Source of the DNA: Leifsonia sp. 71-9
Lineage (GTDB): Bacteria; Actinomycetota; Actinomycetes; Actinomycetales; Microbacteriaceae
Reading direction: 5' to 3'
NCBI RefSeq assembly: GCF_001898805.1
Contig: NZ_MKVJ01000019.1
Coordinates: 119,689 to 183,688, forward strand
Length of the DNA: 64,000 nucleotides
Positions 44,804 through 54,028 of this stretch are shown piece by piece; the first letter of the stretch is position 1, and each line of letters opens with the position of its first letter. The notes below the pieces were generated by a model. That model made no database searches, was not told the origin of the DNA, and saw only the letters and a list, made by a program, of their open reading frames with translations. The position numbers were made by a program, and so were the translations under genes.

Positions 44804-46494
44804 GGTGTTCCCTTCAGGTCGGTGTTTCGTTGTGAGTCCTGATCGGCTTCACTTGTGCTGCGCAAGGCTGCTTGGTGGGCGGACGCCAAGTCGGCTACCG
44901 CGTCGTGTAGTTGGGGGTCGTCGCCTCGAGCGAGTCCGGCGTACTCGATGCGGACGGGTTTGGCTTCGTCGACGATCGCTTTCACCCACAGGCGTCGGCG
45001 TGGCACGAACAGGGAGGTGAGAAGGCCGCCGAGCGCGGCGATGGCGAAGAACAGCACCCACCCCTGGGCCGGGTCGTGATGGATTTCAAAGGACGCGAAC
45101 CGGGACACGCGCTCCAGCGTGATCGAGCCGAGACCGTCGGGAAGTTGCTGCGTCTGACCGAGTTTGAGCTCAATTGACCGGACCCCGGTCGTGCCGCCGG
45201 TGAGTTGGGTGAGCTTCGTGGTGTCAAGTGCGTACACGGACTTGGGTGCCCCGGTGTTGATGCCGAGGTCGCCGGAGTATGCGTTCAACGTCAGAACGGG
45301 ATTGGTGAGGTCGGGGTACGAGGAATAGAACGCTCCGGTGCTTGCGGTGGACTTCGTGGGATAGAAGAAACCGATCAAACCGACTTGTTTGGCAAGTCCG
45401 TCGGGGACTTTCACGACGCCGAGGGAGGTGAGGTTCGCGTCTTGTGGGAGGAAGGGGATGTCGTCGCTGAACACGGCGTGGCCTTGCGGGTCGCGGACTG
45501 TGATCCGGGGGGCATACCCATTTCCGAGCAGATAGACGTCGGTGCCACCGATCGTGAGGGGTTCGTTGACTTTGATCGTGCGGCTCGACTTGTCTGGCGA
45601 GCCTTGGGTTTGGGTCGTGACGGTCGCGGTGTAGTCGGTTGGGAGTCCGCGTGCCCGCTTGTTCTGGGTTTCGTAGGTGACCGCGAGCTTGTTCAGGGTG
45701 AGCGAATAGGGGGCCAGCTCTGTGGGGCTGAAGAAGCGGCCGGGGTTGAACGAGTCGTAGGCGGCGAGGGTGTTGATCATGCTTTGCCCCTCGACAACCA
45801 CCCGGTTGCCGTTGAACCCGAACCCGCCGCCGATTCCCACCGTGATCAGGATCCCGACCAAGGCGATGTGAAAGGTCAGGTTGCCCGCTTCGCGCAGATA
45901 GCCCCGTTCGGCGCTGACCGACAGCTCCCGCCGACCAGCGGCCTGCGTGCCGGAGAAGGCGGCAATCCGGTAGCCGCGTTTGCGGAGAATTGTTGCCGCC
46001 GTGCTGATTGCCGTTGCGGCCGTTGCCGCCGAGGCGGCTCCCCGACCAGCTGACAACTCGATGGAGATGTGGCCGCTCATCCGTGATAGTCGGGCGGGCG
46101 TTTTTGGTGGTGTCGCGCGGAGGGAGCGGAGGTGGTGGACCGTGCGTGGCAGGACGCACCCGATCAGAGAGATGAACAGCAGCAGATAGATGCTGGAGAA
46201 CCAGAACGAGGTGTAGGCGTCGAAGGCTTGGAGTTTGTCCAGCACTGGCGCGAGGCCGGGGTTGTTTTTGAAGTATTGAACGACACCGTTGGGGTCGGAG
46301 CTGCGTTGCGGGACCAGGGATCCGGGGACGGCGGCCAGAGCGAGCAGCAGCAGCAGGAACAGGGCGACGCGCATGCTGGTCAGCTGTCGCCACATCCAGC
46401 GCATCCATCCGGTGAACCCGAGTGCCGGTTCGGTGATTTTGCCCGGGTCGGGTGGTCTGACGTCGACCTCGATGTGGTCCAAGGGCCTAGACAT
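44800..46494 (-). CDS. resB: cytochrome c biogenesis protein ResB
   Basis: 564 residues. Three N-terminal helices (including LTSMRVALFLLLLLALAAVPGS and FSSIYLLLFISLIGC) and a long external domain (about 240-510) precede a last helix (WVLFFAIAALGGLLTSLFV). Motifs YFKNNPGLAPVLDKLQAFDA and FTSFWF-like segments are typical of ResB. It pairs with CcsB. The ATG at 46494 overlaps the lgt end by 8 bases; longer in-frame starts would run far into lgt. Confidence 0.92.
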   Translation of the reverse strand: MSRPLDHIEVDVRPPDPGKITEPALGFTGWMRWMWRQLTSMRVALFLLLLLALAAVPGSLVPQRSSDPNGVVQYFKNNPGLAPVLDKLQAFDAYTSFWFSSIYLLLFISLIGCVLPRTVHHLRSLRATPPKTPARLSRMSGHISIELSAGRGAASAATAATAISTAATILRKRGYRIAAFSGTQAAGRRELSVSAERGYLREAGNLTFHIALVGILITVGIGGGFGFNGNRVVVEGQSMINTLAAYDSFNPGRFFSPTELAPYSLTLNKLAVTYETQNKRARGLPTDYTATVTTQTQGSPDKSSRTIKVNEPLTIGGTDVYLLGNGYAPRITVRDPQGHAVFSDDIPFLPQDANLTSLGVVKVPDGLAKQVGLIGFFYPTKSTASTGAFYSSYPDLTNPVLTLNAYSGDLGINTGAPKSVYALDTTKLTQLTGGTTGVRSIELKLGQTQQLPDGLGSITLERVSRFASFEIHHDPAQGWVLFFAIAALGGLLTSLFVPRRRLWVKAIVDEAKPVRIEYAGLARGDDPQLHDAVADLASAHQAALRSTSEADQDSQRNTDLKGTP

Positions 46495-47455
46495 CGGACC
46501 GCTTTCGCATCGAGTTCGACCGGGGTACGTCTTCGGGGGCTCCTGCAGCATCGTCGACGGCTGGGGTGGTGGTGACGGCGGGGTTCGGGTCGTCGAGAGG
46601 TGTGGGTTGGTGCCCGTCACGGTACGGCGAGTCTTCGGGTTCGGGGTGGCGTTTGGTTTGCACGAGGAATAGCGCCGCGCCGAGCGCGACCAGGACGAAG
46701 GAGGCCCACACGTTGGCGGGGATACCGAGGAACGTGTTACTGGTGGGATCGATCCGGATTGCTTCCAGCCAGCTCCGGCCTAGGCCGTACCAGATCAGGT
46801 ACACGGCGAAGGCTCGCCCCCATCGCAAGTTGAGGCGGCGTTCCAACACCAGGATGATGCCGACCCCGATCAGGTTCCAGATGATCTCGTAGAGGAACAA
46901 CGGGTGGAAGAGCGATCCAGCAGGGAGGCCGGCAGGGAATTTGGGATTGCTCGCTTCGATCTGCAGGCCCCACGGCAACGTGGTTGGCAGGCCGAAGAGT
47001 TCGTGGTTGAAGTAGTTGCCGAACCGTCCAAGCGATTGCGCGACGAGCAGGGCCGGTGCCAGCGCGTCTGCGAAGGACCAGAACCGGATTTTGGTTTGCC
47101 GGCACCCGATGTAGGCGCCGACGGCTCCGCCGATGAGGGATCCATAGAGGGCGTTCCCGCCGTCCCAGATGGCGAACACCTTCCACAGGTTCGCGCCGGG
47201 GTAGAAGTAGTCGCCGGTGTGGGTGAAGACGTGGTAGAACCGGGCACCGACGATGCCTAACGGCACCGCCCAGAGAATGATGTCGAGAACGACGGGGCCG
47301 CGGGCGCCCCGCTGGGCGAGTCGTTTGGAGGTGATCATCGTGGCTGCGACGATTCCGGCGAGAATGCACAGCGCATAGGTGTGGATGGTCAGTGGACCAA
47401 CCGCGAACTGGGCGAACACGGGGTCGGGGCTGGGAATGCTGAGGTGGCGGTTCAT
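46487..47455 (-). CDS. lgt: prolipoprotein diacylglyceryl transferase
   Basis: 322 residues, seven helices. The Lgt signature SLGRFGNYFNHELFGLPT and the preceding WDGGNALYGSLIGGAVGAYI are present, as are conserved HPLFLYE and RIDPTSNTFLG segments. It adds diacylglycerol to the lipobox cysteine of prolipoproteins. The location beside lipoprotein genes (TlpA-like, beta-propeller) suggests a dedicated copy; a housekeeping lgt elsewhere is expected but cannot be seen here. The C-terminal 50 residues are hydrophilic. Confidence 0.94.
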   Translation of the reverse strand: MNRHLSIPSPDPVFAQFAVGPLTIHTYALCILAGIVAATMITSKRLAQRGARGPVVLDIILWAVPLGIVGARFYHVFTHTGDYFYPGANLWKVFAIWDGGNALYGSLIGGAVGAYIGCRQTKIRFWSFADALAPALLVAQSLGRFGNYFNHELFGLPTTLPWGLQIEASNPKFPAGLPAGSLFHPLFLYEIIWNLIGVGIILVLERRLNLRWGRAFAVYLIWYGLGRSWLEAIRIDPTSNTFLGIPANVWASFVLVALGAALFLVQTKRHPEPEDSPYRDGHQPTPLDDPNPAVTTTPAVDDAAGAPEDVPRSNSMRKRSDV

Positions 47456-47512
47456 GAAAGGGCTTTCGGTGAGGGGTGTGCGGGTGGAGGCTCCTAACTT
47501 CGAGGAAGGGTG

Positions 47513-48145
47513 TCACGGTCCCTGTTCTGTCAGAACGGTGCTGATTAGTGCGCTGAGCACGGACGCGTCCGGCAGTTGGCCCAGGATGCGAGCGGCGACG
47601 CGTCCGTCCTTGTCGACGACGAGTGTGGTGGGGACCGCGTTGGGCGCAACAATCCCGCTGAACGCCAGTTGCATGGCACCGTCGGAGGCGTCGAGCACGC
47701 TGGGGTAGGTCACTCCATAGGTGCGGGCGAACGCGCGGGCGGTTTCGGCTTGGTCCCTGACGTTGGCACCGAGGAATTCAACACCTTGTCCGGCGAACTT
47801 TGTGTACGTCTTTTCGAGTGCGGGTGCCTCCGCCCGGCAGGGGGCGCATCCGGCGTACCAAAAATTGACGACCAGAACTTTCCCGGCGTACATCGCTGAA
47901 GTGGTCGGTTTGCCATCCTCGAGCTTTCCCGCGAATGCGACAGGTGCCGCACGATTCTGGGGTTTGATTTCGGTGATGGTGCCGTCGCCGGCGACGTAGT
48001 TCTTCCCGGATCCGTCTTTGTACTGCTGAGCGAGGGCATCGTTGTTGCTGCTGCACCCCGCCAGCGTGACGACGAGCATGACAGCTGTCGCTACCGAGGT
48101 GACGGCGGTACGGAGCCTGATGGTTCGCGGGGTGGGGTTAGCCAA
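47513..48145 (-). CDS. TlpA/ResA-like thioredoxin lipoprotein
   Basis: 210 residues. Signal peptide with lipobox VTLAGC, then a thioredoxin-like fold with active site NFWYAGCAPCRAEAPALE and the cis-Pro region NAVPTTLVVDKDGRV. It should reduce apocytochrome c cysteines outside the membrane, using electrons from CcdA. It overlaps the upstream M23 gene by 8 bases and is separated from lgt by 57 bases. Confidence 0.92.
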   Translation of the reverse strand: MANPTPRTIRLRTAVTSVATAVMLVVTLAGCSSNNDALAQQYKDGSGKNYVAGDGTITEIKPQNRAAPVAFAGKLEDGKPTTSAMYAGKVLVVNFWYAGCAPCRAEAPALEKTYTKFAGQGVEFLGANVRDQAETARAFARTYGVTYPSVLDASDGAMQLAFSGIVAPNAVPTTLVVDKDGRVAARILGQLPDASVLSALISTVLTEQGP

Positions 48146-49439
48146 GTGTGATTCCTCTCGCGCTCATGAATGGTTGCGGGTCGATCCGGTTACCGTTGAC
48201 GCGGACTTCGAAGTGCAGGTGGCAGCCGGAGGAGCCGCCCGTCGTACCGACCTGGGCGATGTTCTGGCCGGCTTGAACGGTTTGGCCCACGTTGACCAGG
48301 ACTCCGCGCTCGCGGATGTGCGCGTACCCGGTCATCACCCCGGAGCCGTGGTCAAGGAGCACCCAGTTGCCGTAGGTTCCAAGCCAGCCTGCGTATACGA
48401 CGCGTCCGGGGGCGGCGGCGAAGATCGCGGTGCCGCACCCGGCGGCAAGATCTGTGCCGTAGTGGAATGCGCCCGAGCTGGCGACCGGTTTGTCCGGGCG
48501 TGGCCCGAACCGGTCGCTGATCCATCCGGACACCGGTTTCGCCCAACCTTGTCCACCGAGTTGCCCACCGTCCCCTGAGGGCACCGGTGCACCACCTGCC
48601 GCAGCCGCGGCAGCAGCGGCTGCGGCTGCGGCTGCGGCGGCCGCTTCTTGCTGACGTCGGGCCTCTTCCCCTTTGCGGTAGTCGGCTTCGGTCGCTTTGC
48701 GGTTCTCGACCAGCAGTGCCAGTTGGGCTTGCAGGGTTCCCTGTGTCTGTCGCTGTTCAGCCAGCTGGTTCGCTGCAGTACGGCTGGCAGCGACCGCATC
48801 CTGCAGCGTCTTTTCGGCAGCGCGGCTAAGGTTCGCTAGAGCGGCTTGGGCGGCATCCGCCTGGCGGGTAAGTGATCGGACGGTGTTTGCGCTGGTGGTA
48901 GCGGCGGCGAAGGCCCGATTGGAGCGTTGCGTGAGTTGGCTCATGGTGCCGAGTTGGAACAGCAGCGTCTCAGCTCGTTGCCCGTTCAGCAGGAACAGGG
49001 TGGTCGGTTCGCCGTTGCCGAAGCGTGCGAGTTGGGCGACCAGTTGGCCGGCGCGTGCTTGGGATGCGTTCGCGCGCGCCTGCGCCGCATCGGCCGAAGT
49101 ACGCAGCGTTTGTGCTCGGTAATTTGCTAGATCGAGTCGTGCTTGCGCCTTCTCGTAGTCGCTGCCACGGTCGGCTGCTGCCGCCTGGGCGGTGCGGACG
49201 TTGTCTTCCAGTGTGCGCAGAAGATTGGTGATCCGATTGATTTCGGTTGCTTTCGCACTCTCGCTTGAGCGTGCGGCTTCAACCTCCGCCCAGGACGGAT
49301 AGTCGGCGCCTCGTGCCGGGCCTGCTGCCACCAGCTGGCTACTGAGTAGGACGGTCAGGATCAGCACAGCCACTGGCCACCGCACTCGAATTGGTTGGAC
49401 TCGACGCGTGCTCTTCGTCGAGCCCCGTGTTGCGCTCAT
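48138..49439 (-). CDS. coiled-coil M23 peptidase
   Basis: 433 residues. Signal peptide (PVAVLILTVLLSSQLVAAGP), then DYPSWAEVEAARSSESAKAT opening a long coiled coil, a poly-Ala linker and a C-terminal M23 domain. Zinc and catalytic motifs are FHYGTDLAAGCGTAIFAAAP and CHLHFEVRVNG. The EnvC/NlpD-like build suggests a murein endopeptidase. Its N-terminal coiled coil is shared with the M15-like protein at 40262. The ATG at 49439 overlaps the upstream stop (ATGA). Confidence 0.88.
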   Translation of the reverse strand: MSATRGSTKSTRRVQPIRVRWPVAVLILTVLLSSQLVAAGPARGADYPSWAEVEAARSSESAKATEINRITNLLRTLEDNVRTAQAAAADRGSDYEKAQARLDLANYRAQTLRTSADAAQARANASQARAGQLVAQLARFGNGEPTTLFLLNGQRAETLLFQLGTMSQLTQRSNRAFAAATTSANTVRSLTRQADAAQAALANLSRAAEKTLQDAVAASRTAANQLAEQRQTQGTLQAQLALLVENRKATEADYRKGEEARRQQEAAAAAAAAAAAAAAAAGGAPVPSGDGGQLGGQGWAKPVSGWISDRFGPRPDKPVASSGAFHYGTDLAAGCGTAIFAAAPGRVVYAGWLGTYGNWVLLDHGSGVMTGYAHIRERGVLVNVGQTVQAGQNIAQVGTTGGSSGCHLHFEVRVNGNRIDPQPFMSARGITLG

Positions 49440-50353
49440 AGGGTGCCCTCGATCAAGGTGACCCAGCTGGTGCCGTGATCGGCGGTTGCGACGATTCCGC
49501 GGGCATGGGCACCGAGGATCCACAGTTTTGACGCGCCCTGCACTGTTGCCAGCGACTCGGGCAGAGAGTCAAACGTTCCTTTCCGCGCCCAGGTGGAACC
49601 GTCGTCTGTGGTTACCCAGATCTTCTTGCTGACGTCGACGCCGACGAATTGTCCCGGTGCTGCGTCCACCGGGGCGACCAAGTACAGGATCGGCCGTCCG
49701 GGCAGGGCAGTGAAGGTCAAACCGGCGTCCCGGCTGATCTGCACGCCGGCCTGGGTTGTGGCAAGGAGCGTGTCCGGTGCGTTTGGGTTGACCGCGAGCT
49801 TCCGCAACGAGAGGGTCGCGCCATCGTGCCAGGTGTGACCGCCATCATCGCTGATCCGGACGCGTTGTTGGGCCGCGTCGTAGCCGTAGATCCGCACGCG
49901 GGCGTCACTTGTCGGGGCGGTAACAAGGTCGTGGAAGTCGGTGTGACCGGCTAGCGAAACAGGCTTCCAGGATTGTGCGGCATCGAGGCTCTGGATCAGA
50001 CCTAGGTTCGCGGGTAGCTGCTGCGGGTTGTTGCCGGGGTCGGGGTGCCCGGATGCGAACATGACGCCGGAACGGGCGACAGTAAACCCCATTGTGTCCT
50101 GGCTACTAACGCCGACCCGGGCGGTGGTATCGGTGGCGAAACCATCTCCTAGTTTCGCCGCGTCGATTGCCCACACCCCCTGGTGGGTCGCGGCAAAGAT
50201 GCGACCGTGCGTGGCATCCAGGCCATGCACGTGTCCGAGCTCGTTCATTCTCGGAGCCGCCGGTGTTGCGGCGCTGCAACCGCTGAGCAGGACAGTGACC
50301 GCGAGGGTGCTGACGATGAGGGCCGAGGTGTGCCGACGGATGCGCGATGGCAT
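49436..50353 (-). CDS. beta-propeller (BNR/sortilin-like) lipoprotein
   Basis: 305 residues. Signal peptide with lipobox VLLSGC. Repeated Asp-box-like motifs (ISDDGGHTWHDGA, SRDAGLTFTAL, TTDDGSTWARKG, TADHGTSWVTL) indicate a beta-propeller. The start NELGHVHGLDATHGRIFAAT resembles the F510_1955-type glycosylhydrolase-like family that accompanies copper genes. Enzymatic activity is doubtful. It lies 2 bases after the frameshifted M23 gene. Confidence 0.82.
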   Translation of the reverse strand: MPSRIRRHTSALIVSTLAVTVLLSGCSAATPAAPRMNELGHVHGLDATHGRIFAATHQGVWAIDAAKLGDGFATDTTARVGVSSQDTMGFTVARSGVMFASGHPDPGNNPQQLPANLGLIQSLDAAQSWKPVSLAGHTDFHDLVTAPTSDARVRIYGYDAAQQRVRISDDGGHTWHDGATLSLRKLAVNPNAPDTLLATTQAGVQISRDAGLTFTALPGRPILYLVAPVDAAPGQFVGVDVSKKIWVTTDDGSTWARKGTFDSLPESLATVQGASKLWILGAHARGIVATADHGTSWVTLIEGTL

Positions 50354-50355
50354 GC

Positions 50356-51205
50356 TTATTTCACTTTCTGCGTAAGCCACGCATAGGGGTCGACCGGGGT
50401 TCCGTTGACGGAAATGCCGAGATGCAGATGGGCGCCGGTGCTGGCCCCTGTGCTGCCGACCAGGCCCGACCAGTTGTCGGACCTTGACGGTTTGTCCCAC
50501 ACTGAGCGCGAGCGAACCGTAGGCCATGTGGGCGTAGAGGCTGCTGACAGTTTGTCCCTCGATTTGGTGGTCGATGATGGCGTACACGCCCAGGCTTCCG
50601 GACGGATTGCCCACCTCGCGGACGACGCCGTCCGCTATCGCCTGGATCGGGGTTCCGGCGCCCGGATTCATATCGATGCCCTCGTGATAGGAGGAGCAAC
50701 CAGAGCACGGCGCGACTCGGTAGCCGAATCCGTCGCTGATTGGCACGCCGACATCGAATGGCCACTGGATCGGGGAGGCGGGGTCGTTTGTGAACGTGTT
50801 CGCTGTCCGCAGGAAGGTGTTCGGAGTAGTGACTGCGGCTTTTGGTTTCGGTTTCGGCGGCGGCGGCGCGGTCACAGCGACTTCTTCGCGTGTGACGGGT
50901 GCCGGGTCGGTAGCGGCGACTGTTACCGTTTGCAGCTCTCCCGGTCGTGCCGTTGCGATCTGTTGCCGTTCGCCGGGCACGATCGCATAGGCCGGGAGGG
51001 CGTAGGTTCCGAACAAGGTTCCGGCCAGCGCCAGCGCAGCAATCGGCGCCCATCGTTTGCGGGTACGTCGTTGCCGAGTGTTTGCCTCGGGACGCGTGAC
51101 CGGTCGACGCCGCTCGGCGTCGCGTCGGGCGCGGCGTGATTCGTGCTGGTAGGCGGCCGCGGGAAGCGCGTTCGCGCTTTGTCGGTGGCGAGAGTGTGCG
51201 GGCAT
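50356..51205 (-). pseudogene. M23 peptidase gene with a frameshift
   Basis: A basic N-terminus, one membrane segment (APIAALALAGTLFGTYALPA) and Pro/Lys linker (APPPPKPKPKAAV) precede an M23 domain: DGFGYRVAPCSGCSSYHEGI, YAIIDHQIEGQTVSSLYAHM. At GTCGGGCCTGG (about 50462-50472, minus strand) one extra G throws the frame. In the next frame the expected end LVGSTGASTGAHLHLGISV continues to a TAA at 50356. The catalytic HLH is therefore lost from the first frame, which reads on in frame through the neighbouring lipoprotein gene. A sequencing error or true inactivation are both possible. Confidence 0.75.
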
Positions 51206-51450
51206 CGTGGCGAAAGGCTCCGACGTTTTGGCGTGAGAAGACCCGTAGGTCGGCTCAGAAGGGTAACGACGAGAAATGCCGACCGGAGGCCACATTCATC
51301 GCCAAATAAACTGGGGAGGGTGTTGTGACGGAGACCATCCGAAGAGAAGCGTCGATCACGTCACAGCAGGGAGCGCAAACCCCACGCCAGCCAACCGCTA
51401 GTGCTTGCTAGTCAAGTCGGCGTTGCGCCGTGGGGTCCAGAGGTGCCGGT

Positions 51451-51933
51451 CTAGGTGCGGCTTATGGAGAGCGCGACTAGCGACGGTCCATGCGCTCGAA
51501 CAGACGTAATTGACGCTATGGCGACAGGCGCGCTTCGCTGCACAAGGTCAACAAGCGCGAGCCCTCTACTTACCGCGAAGAGCGAGACGGCGACGGCGAT
51601 CACGACCAGAACGCACGCGGCGCCTGCGATCGCACAACTGAGCTCGCAGACCGTGTCGCACTGCGGTCCCGGGGAGCTCTGAAGGCTTTCGGGTGCGCTT
51701 GCGACTGGCGAAACCGGAACAATGGGCGGCTCAATGTGTGGTTGGGTCGCGACAGAGTGGGCGTTAGGTTGGCTGCCAACCGCAGTCGCGACGGACTCAT
51801 GCGGGTGTGCCGAGTTCATGGATGTCATCACAAACATCCCGACCACCAACGCCATCAGCGACAGAATTGCGAGCAGGATCCGATGCCGGCGCATAGCAAC
51901 GACCCGGTTCGGGTCGAGTCGCGGGAGCGTCAT
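51451..51933 (-). CDS. small two-helix membrane protein, DUF6153-like
   Basis: 160 residues. Helix 1 ILLAILSLMALVVGMFVMTS, an external Pro/Ser/His linker (VATQPHIEPPIVPVSP), then CDTVCELSCAIAGAACVLVV with three cysteines opening helix 2, and a tail ending LVALSISRT. The layout matches the small DUF6153-type proteins of actinobacterial copper clusters and the gene at 25473. It probably has its own promoter, being 245 bases upstream of the M23 unit. Confidence 0.6.
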   Translation of the reverse strand: MTLPRLDPNRVVAMRRHRILLAILSLMALVVGMFVMTSMNSAHPHESVATAVGSQPNAHSVATQPHIEPPIVPVSPVASAPESLQSSPGPQCDTVCELSCAIAGAACVLVVIAVAVSLFAVSRGLALVDLVQRSAPVAIASITSVRAHGPSLVALSISRT

Positions 51934-52028
51934 GTTTCAGTCCTGGGTTGATGGTTTGGGGCACCCGCATCTTAGCGAGGGGTGATGGGCGGGAGCAGCA
52001 AACCGGATGATGTGTCTGCGTTTATAGG

Positions 52029-53168
52029 TTAGGTGGAGAGCTTGAGCGTGGTGCCCTGCGCTTGCCGAAAGTCAATGTGGAGGTGATCGCAAGTGTCGTC
52101 GAACGGCAGGAAATTGGTGACGGCCACGCTCCCCCGGCAGCCCACCTGGCCCAGATCTGTATTCGGAGGCATCACAGGGTCAAGCGCGCGAATTAGCTTC
52201 AGCGACCCCGGATCTCCGCCCGTGAGCGGGCGACCATTTAGCAAGTAAAAGTCCACGGCATGACCTCCGCCATTGGCGTAATGCGAGGACGCACTACCCG
52301 CACCTTCGATCTGACCGGTGCACCGTCGGTTGATGTCACTGACGCTGACGGTGTTGAAGTTCGCTAATGCGACTTCGATGGTCTGCAGCACCCGATAGTC
52401 CACACCACATCCAGGAACGGCGCGACCCTCCGCCAGGTTCCTGATCTCCGGGATGTGGTCGGGGGTGTACCCCGTCAACCGTCCTTGCCCAACAGCGACC
52501 ATAAGAGTCTGCGCCAACCGCTGTACCGTCGGCGATACGGTCGACTCCACCGTGGAGTCCAGTTTCGCGCTGTTCTCAGTGATCGAAAAGGCTTCTCGGG
52601 CCGCCGCTGGAACGGCAGCTCCGCCACTCAGCAACGTCTGTACAGCGACGCCCGCTCGAGACGCAGTAGCGGCGCCATCGGCAGAAGTCGCATACGCGGG
52701 CAACGCCGCCGTGCCGACGAGCCCACTCGCCGCTGCAACCACAACAACCTTCGCCCAGATCGAGCGCAGCCGCCGGTTTTGCGAACGGTCTTCGATTGAG
52801 GACCGAGACGCAAATGGGGCACAAGCCGGCCGCACGTTGCTACGTCGGCGCGAAGTGGGCGCCGATGGGTCGTTGCCTACGGCGCGAAATGAGTCCTCTC
52901 GAACCCCGTGGGATGCCGCGACCCGACGTTTGCCCTGCCGGACCGACGCGGATACGCGGCTTGATGCTCGCCGATCCAGCGTCTGGGGAGGAGTCAACTC
53001 GATTTCGCGGCGTTCGAACGCGTGTCTTTCGCGTCGAGACGAGAAAGCGTCCACTGCAGCCGTATGGTTCGAGCGCCTTTCCGTCGGCTCGGATCGCGGC
53101 AGGCCGCCCGGCTCGACGGCGTCCTGTGACAGGGAGAAGTCCCCAGCAGACGTGCTCGAGCGTGCCAC
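52029..53168 (-). CDS. membrane-anchored protein with M15-like C-terminal domain
   Basis: 379 residues. A 135-residue Arg/Ser-rich cytosolic part is followed by one helix (about 139-160, VVVVAAASGLVGTAALPAYA) and an external domain homologous to the end of the 40262 protein: INRRCTGQIEGAG, SSHYANGGGHAVDF, DTCDHLHIDF. The ALPAYA helix end is also found in the frameshifted M23 protein. Probable zinc-type wall hydrolase; catalysis is not proven because the glutamate of M15 enzymes is not clear. The GTG at 53168 has AAAGG 7 bases upstream. Confidence 0.7.
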   Translation of the reverse strand: MARSSTSAGDFSLSQDAVEPGGLPRSEPTERRSNHTAAVDAFSSRRERHAFERREIELTPPQTLDRRASSRVSASVRQGKRRVAASHGVREDSFRAVGNDPSAPTSRRRSNVRPACAPFASRSSIEDRSQNRRLRSIWAKVVVVAAASGLVGTAALPAYATSADGAATASRAGVAVQTLLSGGAAVPAAAREAFSITENSAKLDSTVESTVSPTVQRLAQTLMVAVGQGRLTGYTPDHIPEIRNLAEGRAVPGCGVDYRVLQTIEVALANFNTVSVSDINRRCTGQIEGAGSASSHYANGGGHAVDFYLLNGRPLTGGDPGSLKLIRALDPVMPPNTDLGQVGCRGSVAVTNFLPFDDTCDHLHIDFRQAQGTTLKLST

Positions 53169-53337
53169 GCAATGCCTTTCGCCGGGGGGGATGCGAACGG
53201 ACCAGGTGATCCAGAGTTCGCAATGGGAATACCCGGTAATGGTATGCGCTCGTTACCAACTTGTCACATTCTGTGTCTGAGCCTGCAGTCAGGCCGGAAC
53301 CGCCGACGGCGTTGTCGCACCGTTCATGGTCGTCGCC

Positions 53338-53901
53338 CTAGCGGATACAGCCGCAGCCGGCGCGTTGCCATCTTCGTCGCATTCGTCGCGGACGGGCAAT
53401 AACGAGATCGGCATCCTCGTGCCGCTGACCTCGAACGGTTGCGCATCGTCTGGAGGGTCGGCCGGCGGCCTGCGGGTAGCCGGCCAGTTGACCGCGCGGA
53501 TCGGCATAACGGTCCCGCAATCGGCACGGTCGGGCCACCGGCGCAAAGGTGCGCGAGTAGCCATTGGGCCGCGAATCCAATAAGACAGATTCGCCCATCG
53601 TCAACTGAGAGGCGCACATATCAGCCAATCCGCCGCGGTCAGCAATGAAATTGTCGATGACCACGAGGCCGAGCAAGATCAACGCCGTAGCGAGCCGATC
53701 ATGACAGTCGATTCGTGTACCGGCGCCGATGCGCCTGCCGTAGCGCACAGTGCCGCGCAGAACTCGGCGTCCCTGGGTCGGGCAGCGCGTGTCTTCGACT
53801 CGCGCATGGTCGCTTGTGCAGCGTCGGAGGCGTGACCAAACCCCAACGCCTGCTATCAGCGCAGCGGCGAGAATGAGCAGGACGACCGGCACGACGCGCA
53901 C
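53338..53901 (-). CDS. hypothetical secreted or anchored protein, frame uncertain
   Basis: 187 residues starting MRVVPVVLLILAAALIAGVG, a plausible signal or anchor. A second hydrophobic segment LATALILLGLVVIDNF follows. After about residue 125 the protein becomes Arg-rich and unlike a normal fold, while another frame (53564-53289) ends in a low-complexity Ala/Thr tail. A frameshift near 53540 may be present. No homology recognised. Confidence 0.3.
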   Translation of the reverse strand: MRVVPVVLLILAAALIAGVGVWSRLRRCTSDHARVEDTRCPTQGRRVLRGTVRYGRRIGAGTRIDCHDRLATALILLGLVVIDNFIADRGGLADMCASQLTMGESVLLDSRPNGYSRTFAPVARPCRLRDRYADPRGQLAGYPQAAGRPSRRCATVRGQRHEDADLVIARPRRMRRRWQRAGCGCIR

Positions 53902-54028
53902 GGCGCGCAGTCCCGACCTCCAGTTGCTGGGCTCAGCGATCCAGTTGAACTGTGTGAGACCCCGTGTGCATCACGCGTTCGGGATCTCAGGCTCGGTGGT
54001 TTCCTTGCGGATACGGCCCAAGGTGCGG

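Noticed and set aside
51205..51300. c-di-AMP riboswitch upstream of the M23 gene
   Set aside because: Considered because such riboswitches precede actinobacterial wall hydrolases, but the conserved elements are not present.
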